Assembly (NCBI RefSeq): GCF_002163675.1
Contig: NZ_CP019334.1
Coordinates: 3,081,501 to 3,145,500 of the forward strand
Length of the DNA: 64,000 nt
DNA from: Polaribacter sp. SA4-12
GTDB taxonomy: Bacteria; Bacteroidota; Bacteroidia; Flavobacteriales; Flavobacteriaceae
Direction of reading: 5' to 3'
This document shows, piece after piece, positions 53,954 to 62,552 of this stretch (the first letter of the stretch is position 1; each line of letters begins with the position of its first letter). The translations under genes and the position numbers were made by a program. The notes below the pieces were generated by a model, which did not search any database, was not told where the DNA came from, and saw only the letters and a list, made by a program, of their open reading frames with translations.

Positions 53954-56900
53954 ATGCAATATAATCACCTAGATATAGAAAAGAAATGGCAGAAATTTTG
54001 GGCAGAAAACCAAACTTTCAAAGCCAGTAATGAATCGGAGAAGCCTAAATATTATGTGTTAGATATGTTTCCTTATCCTTCAGGAGCAGGTTTACATGTT
54101 GGGCATCCTTTAGGATATATCGCAAGTGATATTTATGCACGTTACAAGCGTCATAAAGGTTTTAATGTTTTGCATCCTCAAGGGTACGATTCTTTCGGTT
54201 TACCGGCAGAACAATATGCAATTCAAACAGGACAACATCCAGCAAAAACAACGGAAGAAAATGTTGCAACTTACAGAAGACAATTAGATAATATTGGTTT
54301 TTCTTTTGATTGGAGCAGAGAAGTGAGAACTTCAAGTCCTGAGTATTATAAATGGACTCAGTGGATTTTTATTCAACTTTTTGATTCTTGGTATAATAAA
54401 GACACAGACAAAGCAGAAGATGTTTCTACGTTGATTAAAATCTTTAAAAAAGAAGGAAATGCGACTGTAAATGCAGTTGCAGATGAAGAAATTACTATTT
54501 TTTCTGCAGATGAATGGAAAGCTTTTTCGAAAGTAGAACAAGAAGAAATTTTATTACAATACCGTTTAACATTTTTGTCTGATACAGAAGTAAACTGGTG
54601 TCCTGCTTTAGGAACCGTTTTAGCAAATGACGAAATTGTAAACGGAGTTTCAGAAAGAGGAAGTCATCCTGTTATTCGTAAAAAAATGACACAATGGTCT
54701 ATGCGAATTTCTGCTTATGCACAACGTTTGTTAGATGGATTAGAAAAAATCGATTGGCCACAACCTTTAAAAGACTCTCAAACCAATTGGATTGGACGTT
54801 CTCAAGGAGCAATGGTTTCTTTTAATGTTGATAATGGTGCTGAAAAATCATCTTCTGAAGTAAAATTAACTTATAAAGAACTAGAAGCTTTAAAAGAATT
54901 ACGTCAGAATTTATCAAAAGCAGAATCAAGGCTTTGGGATGAATTAAAGAATAAAAAAGGAGCATCAAAATTTAGAAAAAAGTACACAATTGGTACATTT
55001 TTAGTAGATTATGTATGTATCTCAAAAAATATAATTGTTGAATTTTCTGGTAAAGAAGATGAAGCAGCAAGAACTGAATTTTTCAATAATGAAGGTTTTA
55101 ATGTAATCCGTTTTACAAACGAAGAAGTAATTGAAAATGTACTTGGCGTAGTTTCTAAAATTAATTCAGCAATTCAATTTCCAAAAGCAATTGAAAAAAC
55201 TGAGAAAAAAGAAGTTGCAGTTAAAGAAGAAAATCAATATAAAATTGATGTCTTTACAACAAGACCAGATACAATTTACGGTGTAAGTTTTATGACATTA
55301 GCTCCAGAACATGAGTTGGTTTCTAAAATTACAACAGATGCTCAAAAATCTGAAGTTGAAGCTTATATTACTGCAACAGCAAAACGTTCTGAACGTGATA
55401 GAATGGCAGATGTAAAAACCATTTCTGGTGCTTTTACAGGCGCGTATGCAATTCACCCTTTTTCTGGTGAAAAAGTACAAATCTGGATTGGAGATTACGT
55501 TTTAGCAAATTATGGAACGGGTGCAGTTATGGCAGTTCCTTGTGGAGATCAACGTGATTATGACTTTGCAAAACATTTTGGAATTCCGATTCCGAATATT
55601 TTTGAAGGTGTAGATATTTCTGAAGCTGCACATACAGGTAAAGACGGAACAAAAATTGCAAATTCTGACTTTTTATCAGGATTAAAATACAAGAAAGCAC
55701 TAAAACTGGCCATTTTTGAAATGGAGAAACGTGGTTTTGGTTATGGAAAAATAAACTACAGATTGCGTGATGCGGTTTTTAGCAGACAACGTTATTGGGG
55801 AGAACCATTTCCTGTATACTATAAGGATGGAATGCCACAAATGATTGATGCAGAACACTTGCCAATTGTGTTGCCAGAAGTTGAAAAATACTTGCCAACT
55901 GAAGATGGAAAACCACCTTTAGGGAACGCAACAGAATGGGCTTGGGATTCTAGAGGAAAGAAAGTTGTTTCTAACGATAAGTTAAAAAACAAAACGGTTT
56001 ATCCTTTAGAATTAAACACAATGCCTGGTTGGGCAGGAAGTTCTTGGTATTTTAATAGATATATGGATGCAACAAATTCTAACGAATTTGCAAGCAAAGA
56101 ATCTTTAGAATATTGGAAAGAAGTAGATTTATATATCGGAGGATCTGAACATGCGACAGGACATTTATTGTACGCGCGTTTTTGGCAAAAATTCTTATTC
56201 GATAAAGGAATTGTACCTGTAGATGAGTTTGCTAAAAAGTTGATTAATCAAGGAATGATTTTAGGAACTTCTGCATTTGTTTATAAAGCAACTCCTTTTG
56301 TAAAAAATGGTTGTGGTTGTTCTGACGAAAAATCTAATGATGATGTTATAGCGAAGATACCTACAGTAATAGTTTCGAAAAATTTATTTAATTCTGATGA
56401 TGAATTTGAAACAGTGGTTAAAAATTACTTATTAGATAATAAGTTTTTAGATCCTAATTTTGCAGATTTAGTAATGATTACAAAAACTGCTTTACATGCT
56501 GATGTTTCTTTGGTGAATGCTTCTGATGAATTAGATGTTGATGGATTTAAGAATCATGCTTTAAATAGCGATTATAAAAATGCCGAATTTATTTTAGAAG
56601 ACGGAGTTTATAAAGTAGGGCGTGAAGTAGAAAAAATGTCTAAATCTAAATATAATGTTGTAAACCCTGATGCTATTTGTGAAGAATATGGAGCAGATAG
56701 TTTACGATTATTCGAAATGTTTTTAGGCCCTTTAGAACAAGCGAAGCCTTGGAAAACTTCTGGTATTTCTGGAGTTTCATCATTCTTAAAGAAATTATGG
56801 AAATTATATTTTAATGGAGAAACGTTTGAGGTTTCAGACGCAGAACCAACAAAAGACGAATTAAAAACTTTACATAAAACAATTAAAAAAGTAGAAGAAG

Positions 56901-57313
56901 ATATTGAGAATTTCTCATTTAACACATCGGTTTCTACATTTATGATTGCAGTAAACGAATTAACTGCTTTAAAATGTAACAAACGTGCAATTTTAGAGCC
57001 TTTAGCAACTTTAGTATCTCCTTATGCTCCTCATATTGCAGAAGAATTATGGAGTTTACTAGGTCATAAAGAAAGTATTTCTACAGCTGGTTTCCCAGTT
57101 TTTGAGGCAAGTCACTTGGTAGAAAGTGCTAAGAATTATCCTATTTCTTTTAATGGAAAAATGCGTTTTACATTAGAACTTCCTTTAGATTTATCGAAAG
57201 AAGAAATAGAAAAGACAGTAATGGAAAATGAAAAGACAATTGCTCAATTAGAAGGTAAATCTCCTAAAAAAGTAATTATTGTTCCTGGTAAAATTATAAA
57301 CATCGTAATCTAG
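53954..57313 (+). CDS. leuS: Leucyl-tRNA synthetase with an inserted DUF559 endonuclease-fold domain
   Basis: Class I LeuRS of 1,119 residues, ~150-200 longer than usual. PYPSGAGLHVGHPLGY (~40-55) is the HIGH motif and EKMSKSKYNVVNP (~893) the KMSKS motif; the editing (CP1) domain starts FTTRPDTIYGVSF (~435) and keeps NYGTGAVMAVP. Between IGRSQGAMVSFNV and the CP1 strand YKIDVFTTRPDT, a stretch of ~130 residues (~293-425; nt ~54830-55230) is inserted in frame. It reads as a DUF559/VSR-type endonuclease fold: ALKELRQNLSKAESRLWDEL, SKFRKKYTIGTFLVDYVC, IIVEFSGKED and GFNVIRFTNEEVIENVLGV. A second, shorter extra segment (about 780-830) carries NGCGCSDEK. The other inserted region at ~155-205 is typical of Bacteroidetes LeuRS. 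Synthetase activity is expected; the role of DUF559 is unknown. Confidence 0.93.
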   Translation: MQYNHLDIEKKWQKFWAENQTFKASNESEKPKYYVLDMFPYPSGAGLHVGHPLGYIASDIYARYKRHKGFNVLHPQGYDSFGLPAEQYAIQTGQHPAKTTEENVATYRRQLDNIGFSFDWSREVRTSSPEYYKWTQWIFIQLFDSWYNKDTDKAEDVSTLIKIFKKEGNATVNAVADEEITIFSADEWKAFSKVEQEEILLQYRLTFLSDTEVNWCPALGTVLANDEIVNGVSERGSHPVIRKKMTQWSMRISAYAQRLLDGLEKIDWPQPLKDSQTNWIGRSQGAMVSFNVDNGAEKSSSEVKLTYKELEALKELRQNLSKAESRLWDELKNKKGASKFRKKYTIGTFLVDYVCISKNIIVEFSGKEDEAARTEFFNNEGFNVIRFTNEEVIENVLGVVSKINSAIQFPKAIEKTEKKEVAVKEENQYKIDVFTTRPDTIYGVSFMTLAPEHELVSKITTDAQKSEVEAYITATAKRSERDRMADVKTISGAFTGAYAIHPFSGEKVQIWIGDYVLANYGTGAVMAVPCGDQRDYDFAKHFGIPIPNIFEGVDISEAAHTGKDGTKIANSDFLSGLKYKKALKLAIFEMEKRGFGYGKINYRLRDAVFSRQRYWGEPFPVYYKDGMPQMIDAEHLPIVLPEVEKYLPTEDGKPPLGNATEWAWDSRGKKVVSNDKLKNKTVYPLELNTMPGWAGSSWYFNRYMDATNSNEFASKESLEYWKEVDLYIGGSEHATGHLLYARFWQKFLFDKGIVPVDEFAKKLINQGMILGTSAFVYKATPFVKNGCGCSDEKSNDDVIAKIPTVIVSKNLFNSDDEFETVVKNYLLDNKFLDPNFADLVMITKTALHADVSLVNASDELDVDGFKNHALNSDYKNAEFILEDGVYKVGREVEKMSKSKYNVVNPDAICEEYGADSLRLFEMFLGPLEQAKPWKTSGISGVSSFLKKLWKLYFNGETFEVSDAEPTKDELKTLHKTIKKVEEDIENFSFNTSVSTFMIAVNELTALKCNKRAILEPLATLVSPYAPHIAEELWSLLGHKESISTAGFPVFEASHLVESAKNYPISFNGKMRFTLELPLDLSKEEIEKTVMENEKTIAQLEGKSPKKVIIVPGKIINIVI

Positions 57314-57418
57314 TATACTTAGTGTGCTTTTCTTTGTAAATAAAAAGTTATCAAATCTGTCATTTCGAAATGAGCCTTTTTAGGCGATTGAGAAATCTCA
57401 TTAATTATAAGTTTTTAT

Positions 57419-57461
57419 AGATTCTTAATTCTTTCCCTTTGTAGAAAAGAATTAAGAATCT
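57419..57461. other. Perfect 16-bp inverted repeat after leuS
   Basis: AGATTCTTAATTCTTT (57419-57434) and its exact complement (57446-57461), loop of 11 bases. No T-run, so either a transcript hairpin or a repeat-derived palindrome. A degenerate TCATTTCGAAATGAGC-type repeat lies just before it (57358-57405). Confidence 0.55.
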
Positions 57462-57484
57462 AATTAAGTAAAAAATATAAAATA

Positions 57485-57742
57485 GTGATTGATTTTAATG
57501 AAATTATTGGTTTAGTTGCAGCTGTTCTTACAACCGCATCATTTTTGCCACAAGTTTTTAAAACATATAAAACAAAAGATACATCTGGACTTTCATTAAC
57601 CATGTACATTGTCTTTTTTATTGGAGTTGTTTTATGGTCAGTTTATGGTATTTATATAAACAGTTTATCAATAATTTTAGCGAATTCGATTACTGCAATT
57701 TTAGCTTTATATTTAATTTTTATGAAGTTAAAATATAAATAA
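57485..57742 (+). CDS. SemiSWEET family sugar transporter
   Basis: An 85-residue membrane protein with three helices: IIGLVAAVLTTASFLPQVFKTYKTKDTSGLSLTMYIVF (PQ-loop motif FLPQVFKTYKTKD and the second helix) and IYINSLSIILANSITAILAL (third). SemiSWEETs are bacterial half-size SWEET proteins that work as homodimers and move sugars or other small molecules; the PQ motif is shared with PQ-loop transporters. Starts with GTG. Followed by a terminator. Confidence 0.85.
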   Translation: MIDFNEIIGLVAAVLTTASFLPQVFKTYKTKDTSGLSLTMYIVFFIGVVLWSVYGIYINSLSIILANSITAILALYLIFMKLKYK

Positions 57743-57767
57743 GAAAATAGATCTCAGATATAATTAA

Positions 57768-57798
57768 AAGTCATTGCAATTTTGCAATGGCTTTTTTT
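57768..57798 (+). terminator. Terminator of the SemiSWEET gene
   Basis: AAGTCATTGCA / TGCAATGGCTT (one G-U pair) plus a T-run, ending 22 bases before the next start codon. Confidence 0.7.
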
Positions 57799-57820
57799 AT
57801 TTAACTATCTTGTCAGCTGA

Positions 57821-58909
57821 ATGAGTGTAACAAAAAATCAACTTTTTAAACGTCAAATTACTTTATCTGAGATAGGTGAAGTCGGGCAACAAAAACTACA
57901 AGACGCATCTGTTTTAGTTGTTGGTTGTGGAGGCTTAGGAAGTCCGATTGCTGTATACTTAGCTTCAAGTGGGATAGGAAAAATTCATTTAGTAGATTTT
58001 GATACTGTAGATGTTTCTAATTTACACAGGCAAGTTTTTTATAGTTTAGATGATGTTGGCAAATCTAAAGCAGCAGTTTTATCAGAATTTATAAAAAAAA
58101 GAGCAGCTTTTACAGACGTTAGTTTTACCAATAAACCAATAACAAAAGAAAACGTATTTGACCTGATTTCTGAATTTGATATTATTGTTGATGGTACAGA
58201 TTCTTTACCTACAAAATACTTATTGAATGATGCTTGTGTGATTGAAAACAAACCATTGGTTTATGGATCTTTGTATAAGTTTGATGGTTATGTTGCAAGT
58301 TTTAATGTTTTGCAAAATGATGGAAGTTATTCAGCTAATTTAAGAGACGCTTTTCCAGAAATGGCAACAGATGTACCTAATTGCTCAGAAGCTGGTACAA
58401 TGAACTCTATTGTTGGTATGATTGCCACGCAACAAGTAAACGAAGTTTTAAAGTTGATAACAGGAATTGGAAAACCGTTAGCAAATGAATTATTGATTTA
58501 CAATTCGCTTCAAAATACACAGTTAAAGATGAAGTTAAAACCAACAGTTTTAAAAGATAAGATTGCAAAATTATTTAAAATACAAACCTATTTTGATGCT
58601 GCTTGTGCTACTCAAAATTCAGATTGGCAAATATCTTCAGCTGCATTAAAAGAGCAATTGTCACTTCGAGCGCAGTCGAGAAGTTTAGAAATTATTGCTG
58701 TTTTACCAAATTTAAAATTACCTTTTAAGGTAAATCAAACAATTCCTATTCAACAATTTGATGTCGATAAAATTAAAGTAGATTTGACCAAAACTTATGT
58801 AATGGTTTGTCAAAGAGGTTTTAATAGTTACAAAGCAACAAAAATGTTGAAAGCAAAATATCCAGAGTTAAATGTTTTAAGTTTAACTGGAGGGATTTCA
58901 GGTTATTAA
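57821..58909 (+). CDS. ThiF/MoeB-family adenylyltransferase with rhodanese-like domain
   Basis: E1-like enzyme of 362 residues. The N-terminal ATP-binding fold has VLVVGCGGLGSPIAVYLASSGIGKI, VDGTDSLPTKYLLND and a conserved FNVLQNDGSYSANLRDAFPE region; the expected activating Cys is CSEAGTMNS at about residue 189. The C-terminal ~80 residues are a rhodanese-like domain whose active cysteine is in YVMVCQRGFNSYKATKML. It should adenylate the C-terminus of a sulfur carrier (MoaD or ThiS) and pass sulfur; whether it serves molybdopterin or thiamine is not clear. Residues ~280-290 (LSLRAQSRSLE) are encoded by a dispersed DNA repeat. Confidence 0.88.
   Translation: MSVTKNQLFKRQITLSEIGEVGQQKLQDASVLVVGCGGLGSPIAVYLASSGIGKIHLVDFDTVDVSNLHRQVFYSLDDVGKSKAAVLSEFIKKRAAFTDVSFTNKPITKENVFDLISEFDIIVDGTDSLPTKYLLNDACVIENKPLVYGSLYKFDGYVASFNVLQNDGSYSANLRDAFPEMATDVPNCSEAGTMNSIVGMIATQQVNEVLKLITGIGKPLANELLIYNSLQNTQLKMKLKPTVLKDKIAKLFKIQTYFDAACATQNSDWQISSAALKEQLSLRAQSRSLEIIAVLPNLKLPFKVNQTIPIQQFDVDKIKVDLTKTYVMVCQRGFNSYKATKMLKAKYPELNVLSLTGGISGY
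58661..58684. repeat. Dispersed repeat inside the ThiF/MoeB coding region
   Basis: TCACTTCGAGCGCAGTCGAG then AAGT. The same kind of palindrome occurs between flavobacterial genes; here it is read as SLRAQSRS within the linker between the two domains and keeps the frame. Confidence 0.7.
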
Positions 58910-58910
58910 A

Positions 58911-59390
58911 ATGAAAAGAAAAGGTGTTTTGAAAATCGTTTCTGAAAAACGAGCTTGGTATGAGAGACTTTTAGCTGCTGTTTTTTATTCAGTTGCAGTT
59001 TATGTAATTTTCTTGTTTTATTTAAATAACTCAGTTTCTTTTTCAGAAAAATACTATATCAAAAGCTTTCGAATTTTATCATCGCTAATTATTGTGATTA
59101 GTTTCGGAATTCGATTTTCTTATGTGGTTAATCATCATTTTGATTTTGCTTTAATGAAGTATAGAGTTTATTTGTCTGTTGGACCTTTTGGGGTTGGAAA
59201 ATGGCAAGATATCAAGAAATTAGACAGAGTTTCTACTTTTCTAAATTTACGAGAAGAATGCGAAGTTAATATTTGGGATATAAGAAACAAAAGATATAAG
59301 ATTGCTGTTTTTGAAGAAATAGATAATGCGGTTGATTACGGTAGAGATTTAGCCAAAAACTTAGAAATTAAATTTTTAGAAAGAAATTAA
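58911..59390 (+). CDS. Two-helix membrane protein of unknown function
   Basis: A 159-residue protein with two hydrophobic helices (about 19-40 and 54-72) and a C-terminal soluble part containing LSVGPFGVGKWQDIKKLDRVST. The shape (helix pair plus a WxDI-like strand) resembles YdbT/PH-like small membrane proteins, but not enough to assign. It starts 1 base after the ThiF/MoeB stop and ends 3 bases before the MutS-like gene, so all three are probably one operon. Confidence 0.6.
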   Translation: MKRKGVLKIVSEKRAWYERLLAAVFYSVAVYVIFLFYLNNSVSFSEKYYIKSFRILSSLIIVISFGIRFSYVVNHHFDFALMKYRVYLSVGPFGVGKWQDIKKLDRVSTFLNLREECEVNIWDIRNKRYKIAVFEEIDNAVDYGRDLAKNLEIKFLERN

Positions 59391-59393
59391 AGA

Positions 59394-61151
59394 ATGAAAA
59401 ATCCTTTCGATTTTTATAGTAAAGAAAAGTCAGAATTAGAAATAGAAGCAAAGCAATTAAAACGTAAATCTGTAAACTTAAGTATTTTTAGGTTTGGGGT
59501 ATTTTTAACGACTTGTTTTTTAATGTATCTGACTTTTGGTAGTTATCCCGATGTTTTTATAATTGCCTTTTTAGGTATTTTATTATTTAGTTTTTTAGTT
59601 GTAAAACATGTTAGTTTACAAAGAGAAAGAGCAATCGTAACCTCTAAAATTAACATTAATAAAACAGAACTGAAAGTTTTACAAAGAGACTTTCATCACT
59701 TAGAATCAGGAGAAGAATTTGTAAACCCTACTCATTATTATAGTAATGATATTGATTTGTTTGGTGTAGGTTCTTTTTTTCAGTTTGCAAACAGAACTGT
59801 TACTCTTGAAGGTAAAAAACTACTTGCAAATGCATTCACAGAAAATAGTACAGATGGAATTGTAGAAAAACAAAATACCATTAAAGAATTAGCAGCTAAA
59901 GTTAAGTGGAGACAACATTTTTCTGCTTTAGCGAGTTTAATTACCACAAAAGATACTTCAGGTTTTATTACAGATTGGGTACATAATTATACTCCAGTTT
60001 TATCTAAAATTCAAATCTTATTTTCTCTTATTTCTTTAACTTTAATTGGTTTGGTTTCCTTTGGAATTATTCCGTTTTCAATTATACTAATTTGGTTTTT
60101 TATAGGGCTTTTTGTTACGGGAAGGTTTTTGAAGAAAACCAATAACTTATATTCAGATACTGATAAAGTAAGAGAAACATTTAAGCAATATCATGTTTTG
60201 TTAAATGAAATCGAGAATGAAAATTTTTCATCCAAAACTCTAAAAGAAAAACAAGGAATTATCAATTCTGAAACCAAAAAAGCATCAGTTATTTTTAAAG
60301 AGTTTTCTAGGGTTTTAGATGCGTTCGATCAACGAAATAATATTTTAATTGCAGTTGTTGGAAATGGACTTTTTCTAATTGATATTTTTAATGCTTGCAA
60401 GGTTGAAAAATGGATTGTTCAATATAAACATACTGTAGATAAATGGTTTTCTGTGGTTGCTTTTTTTGATGCTCAAAACTCGTTAGCAAATTTTCATTTT
60501 AATCATACAGCTTTTGTTTTTCCTGAAATTACAGATCAAAAAGGAATTATCAAATCGACTAATTTAGGACATCCTTTATTAAAGGTTGATAAAAGAATTG
60601 ATAATGATTTTACCATTTATAAAGAGCAGTTTTTTATTGTTACTGGTGCAAATATGGCAGGGAAAAGTACTTTTTTAAGAACCATTTCTTTGTCTATTGT
60701 GATGGCGAATTGTGGTTTGCCTGTGTGTGCAGAAAGTTTTAAATATTCGCCAATAAAACTGATTACAAGTATGCGAACTACAGATTCTTTAACAGAAGAT
60801 GAGTCGTATTTTTATTCTGAATTAAAGCGTCTAAAATTTATTGTTGATGAAATTAAAACAACAGATTATTTTATCATTTTAGATGAAATTTTAAAGGGAA
60901 CAAATAGTAAAGACAAGGCAATTGGTTCTAAAAAGTTTGTAGAGAAATTAACGAAATCGAAATCTACAGGAATCATTGCAACGCATGATGTGAGTTTATG
61001 TGAATTAGAAAACGAATTTTCAGATATCAAAAATTACTATTTTGATGCAGAAATTATAGACGATGAATTGCATTTCGATTACACGCTTAAAAACGGAATT
61101 TGTAAAAATATGAATGCTTCTTTTTTGTTGAAGAAAATGGAAATTGTCTAG
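59394..61151 (+). CDS. MutS-like ATPase with membrane helices
   Basis: A 585-residue protein whose C-terminal third is a MutS domain V ATPase: FFIVTGANMAGKSTFLRTI (Walker A), DYFIILDEILKGTNS (Walker B) and GIIATHDVSLCELE (H loop). The N-terminal half has four hydrophobic segments (for example residues ~26-45 and ~54-75, and two near 210-240) and lacks the mismatch-binding domain I of MutS, so it is not the mismatch repair protein. Such membrane MutS-related proteins are common in Bacteroidetes; function unknown. Last gene of a three-gene run; a dispersed repeat starts at its stop codon. Confidence 0.85.
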   Translation: MKNPFDFYSKEKSELEIEAKQLKRKSVNLSIFRFGVFLTTCFLMYLTFGSYPDVFIIAFLGILLFSFLVVKHVSLQRERAIVTSKININKTELKVLQRDFHHLESGEEFVNPTHYYSNDIDLFGVGSFFQFANRTVTLEGKKLLANAFTENSTDGIVEKQNTIKELAAKVKWRQHFSALASLITTKDTSGFITDWVHNYTPVLSKIQILFSLISLTLIGLVSFGIIPFSIILIWFFIGLFVTGRFLKKTNNLYSDTDKVRETFKQYHVLLNEIENENFSSKTLKEKQGIINSETKKASVIFKEFSRVLDAFDQRNNILIAVVGNGLFLIDIFNACKVEKWIVQYKHTVDKWFSVVAFFDAQNSLANFHFNHTAFVFPEITDQKGIIKSTNLGHPLLKVDKRIDNDFTIYKEQFFIVTGANMAGKSTFLRTISLSIVMANCGLPVCAESFKYSPIKLITSMRTTDSLTEDESYFYSELKRLKFIVDEIKTTDYFIILDEILKGTNSKDKAIGSKKFVEKLTKSKSTGIIATHDVSLCELENEFSDIKNYYFDAEIIDDELHFDYTLKNGICKNMNASFLLKKMEIV

Positions 61152-61291
61152 AAGCTATTTCCTGCTTTCGCTACTCGCTTTTTTTAGTTGTGTTCTCGAT
61201 ACAAATTTTCAAAAAAGAAAATTCACTCGAACTGACAACTAAAAAAGAGCTCAAACAAACCGCTCAATCAGGGCTAAACTTGTTTGCTAGC
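61150..61291 (+). repeat. Dispersed 3'-end hairpin repeat, copy A5 (expanded)
   Basis: Starts at the MutS-like stop (TAGAAGCTATTTCCTGC), then CTACTCGCTTTTTTTA ... AAAAAAGAGCTCAAAC ... CAATCAGGGCTAAACTTG and TTTGCTAGC. The loop contains a different palindrome (AGTTGTGTTCTCGATA ... TCGAACTGACAACT). Same orientation as the gene. Confidence 0.8.
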
Positions 61292-61328
61292 GATTGTTCT
61301 TTTTTAAAATAATAAGTATTTCTATTTG

Positions 61329-61352
61329 TCATTCCTGCGAAGGCAGGAATCC
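61329..61352. repeat. TCATTCCTG-type hairpin repeat
   Basis: GTCATTCCTGCGAAGGCAGG then AATCC: stem ATTCCTGC/GCAGGAAT, the best-preserved copy in the window. The rest of 61292-61477 shows no gene. Confidence 0.65.
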
Positions 61353-61477
61353 ATAAGTAAGCTTGTTTATAATCCTTAATAACTCAACGATTAAAGTAAT
61401 AAGCAAACAAGTCTAACCTTTTATGTTCTTTTTAAATTAACGTCATTAATATGAACGAAGTATTCTATTTTTAATAT

Positions 61478-61517
61478 GAGATTGCCACAGTTTACAAAAA
61501 AGTAAACTTCGCAATGA
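61478..61517. repeat. GTCATTGCGAAG-type repeat, cut by the IS110 element
   Basis: ATGAGATTGCCACAGTTTAC, A6, GTAAACTTCGCAATGA: identical over about 40 bases to 3940-3981. It breaks at ATGA (61514-61517), where the IS110 element begins; the other half (ATGACAGAAG) is at 62764-62773. Confidence 0.8.
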
Positions 61518-61556
61518 TCTGTGTTAAAAAACTATTATTTATTGTTAAAATTTCTT

Positions 61557-62528
61557 TTATTTCAGAAAATATAAGTTTTGATGATTTTCATTGTAAATTT
61601 GTTTGTTAGTCGCAATAGAAAAAATTTGCTTTATTAATTTATTAGCTATTGCAATTTTAATTACTCTCTCGGGTTTTCCTTTTTCTTTAAGTCGTTCATA
61701 CATTTCGATACAATTTTTATTTACTCTTTTTGCAGACCAACTACATAAATACAAAAGTTTTCTAATTTGAGGTTTGCCCATTTTACAAATATGTCCTTTA
61801 CCTTTTACACTTGTTCCTGATTGATATAGCCTTGGACTAAATCCTACAAAAGCAGTCAGTTGTTTATAGTTATCAAATTTTGTGAAATTATCTGTAATAA
61901 CACTCATCATAATAGCCGTTTTTAGCCCGATTCCTGGTATCGTTTTTATTCTTTCAACCGTGTCTTTATAAGCTAATCTTCCTATTTGCTCTATCTTTTT
62001 TTCAAACTTATCAATACGTCTTATTAATAATATTAGTACTTGTTTTAATTCTTTTCTAAGATCCGAACTCAACAAACCTGTTGCTTCAAAGGATTCTAAT
62101 TGTCTTTTTGTTTGATGTTTTTGTTTTTTTAGTAATTCTAAAGCTGTGTAAAGTTGTTTAATTTCTATACTAGGTTTACTCTCTGGACACCATCTTTTTA
62201 ACTCATATTGAGCACCATATTCGGCAATTGTCTTTGCGTCTTTTTTATCTGTTTTTGCTCTATATAATCTTGTTTGACTATATCTTCTAATTATCAAAGG
62301 ATTTAATACACATACATTAAAACTAGATGCATGTAAAAAAGTTGCTAACTGAACATAATAAGGACCACTAGCCTCCATTACAATCCAGTCTGATGCACTA
62401 ATCAATTTAATAAATTGCTCAAAACCTGTATTTTGATTCTTAAAAATTTTGTGAATCCATTTATCTTTTTCTAAATAAGAAACATCAAAGGTTTGCTTAC
62501 TAATATCAATTCCTATAATTTTACTCAT
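61557..62528 (-). CDS. IS110-family transposase (DEDD recombinase)
   Basis: The 323-residue protein has the IS110 architecture. N-terminal RuvC-like DEDD domain: IIGIDISKQTFDVSYLE (first Asp), WIVMEASGPYYVQLA (Glu) and RAKTDKKDAKTIAEYG (Asp pair). C-terminal Transposase_20 domain: ERIKTIPGIGLKTAIMMSV, LTAFVGFSPRLYQSGTSVKGKGHI and KPQIRKLLYLCSWSA with the catalytic Ser of this family. I chose the ATG at 62528 (MSKIIGIDIS), since the longer frame to 62570 runs into the RNA stem described below. No frameshift; probably functional. Confidence 0.92.
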   Translation of the reverse strand: MSKIIGIDISKQTFDVSYLEKDKWIHKIFKNQNTGFEQFIKLISASDWIVMEASGPYYVQLATFLHASSFNVCVLNPLIIRRYSQTRLYRAKTDKKDAKTIAEYGAQYELKRWCPESKPSIEIKQLYTALELLKKQKHQTKRQLESFEATGLLSSDLRKELKQVLILLIRRIDKFEKKIEQIGRLAYKDTVERIKTIPGIGLKTAIMMSVITDNFTKFDNYKQLTAFVGFSPRLYQSGTSVKGKGHICKMGKPQIRKLLYLCSWSAKRVNKNCIEMYERLKEKGKPERVIKIAIANKLIKQIFSIATNKQIYNENHQNLYFLK

Positions 62529-62552
62529 ATCAAATGTTTTTATAGAAAAATT

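Noticed and set aside
54830..55230. LeuRS insertion as a frameshift or assembly error
   Set aside because: The frame is open across the whole insert, codon use is like the rest of the gene, and both junctions continue normal LeuRS sequence.
61150..61400. CRISPR array from the many short repeats
   Set aside because: Repeats are of several kinds, irregularly spaced and dispersed over the window; there are no equal spacers and no cas genes.
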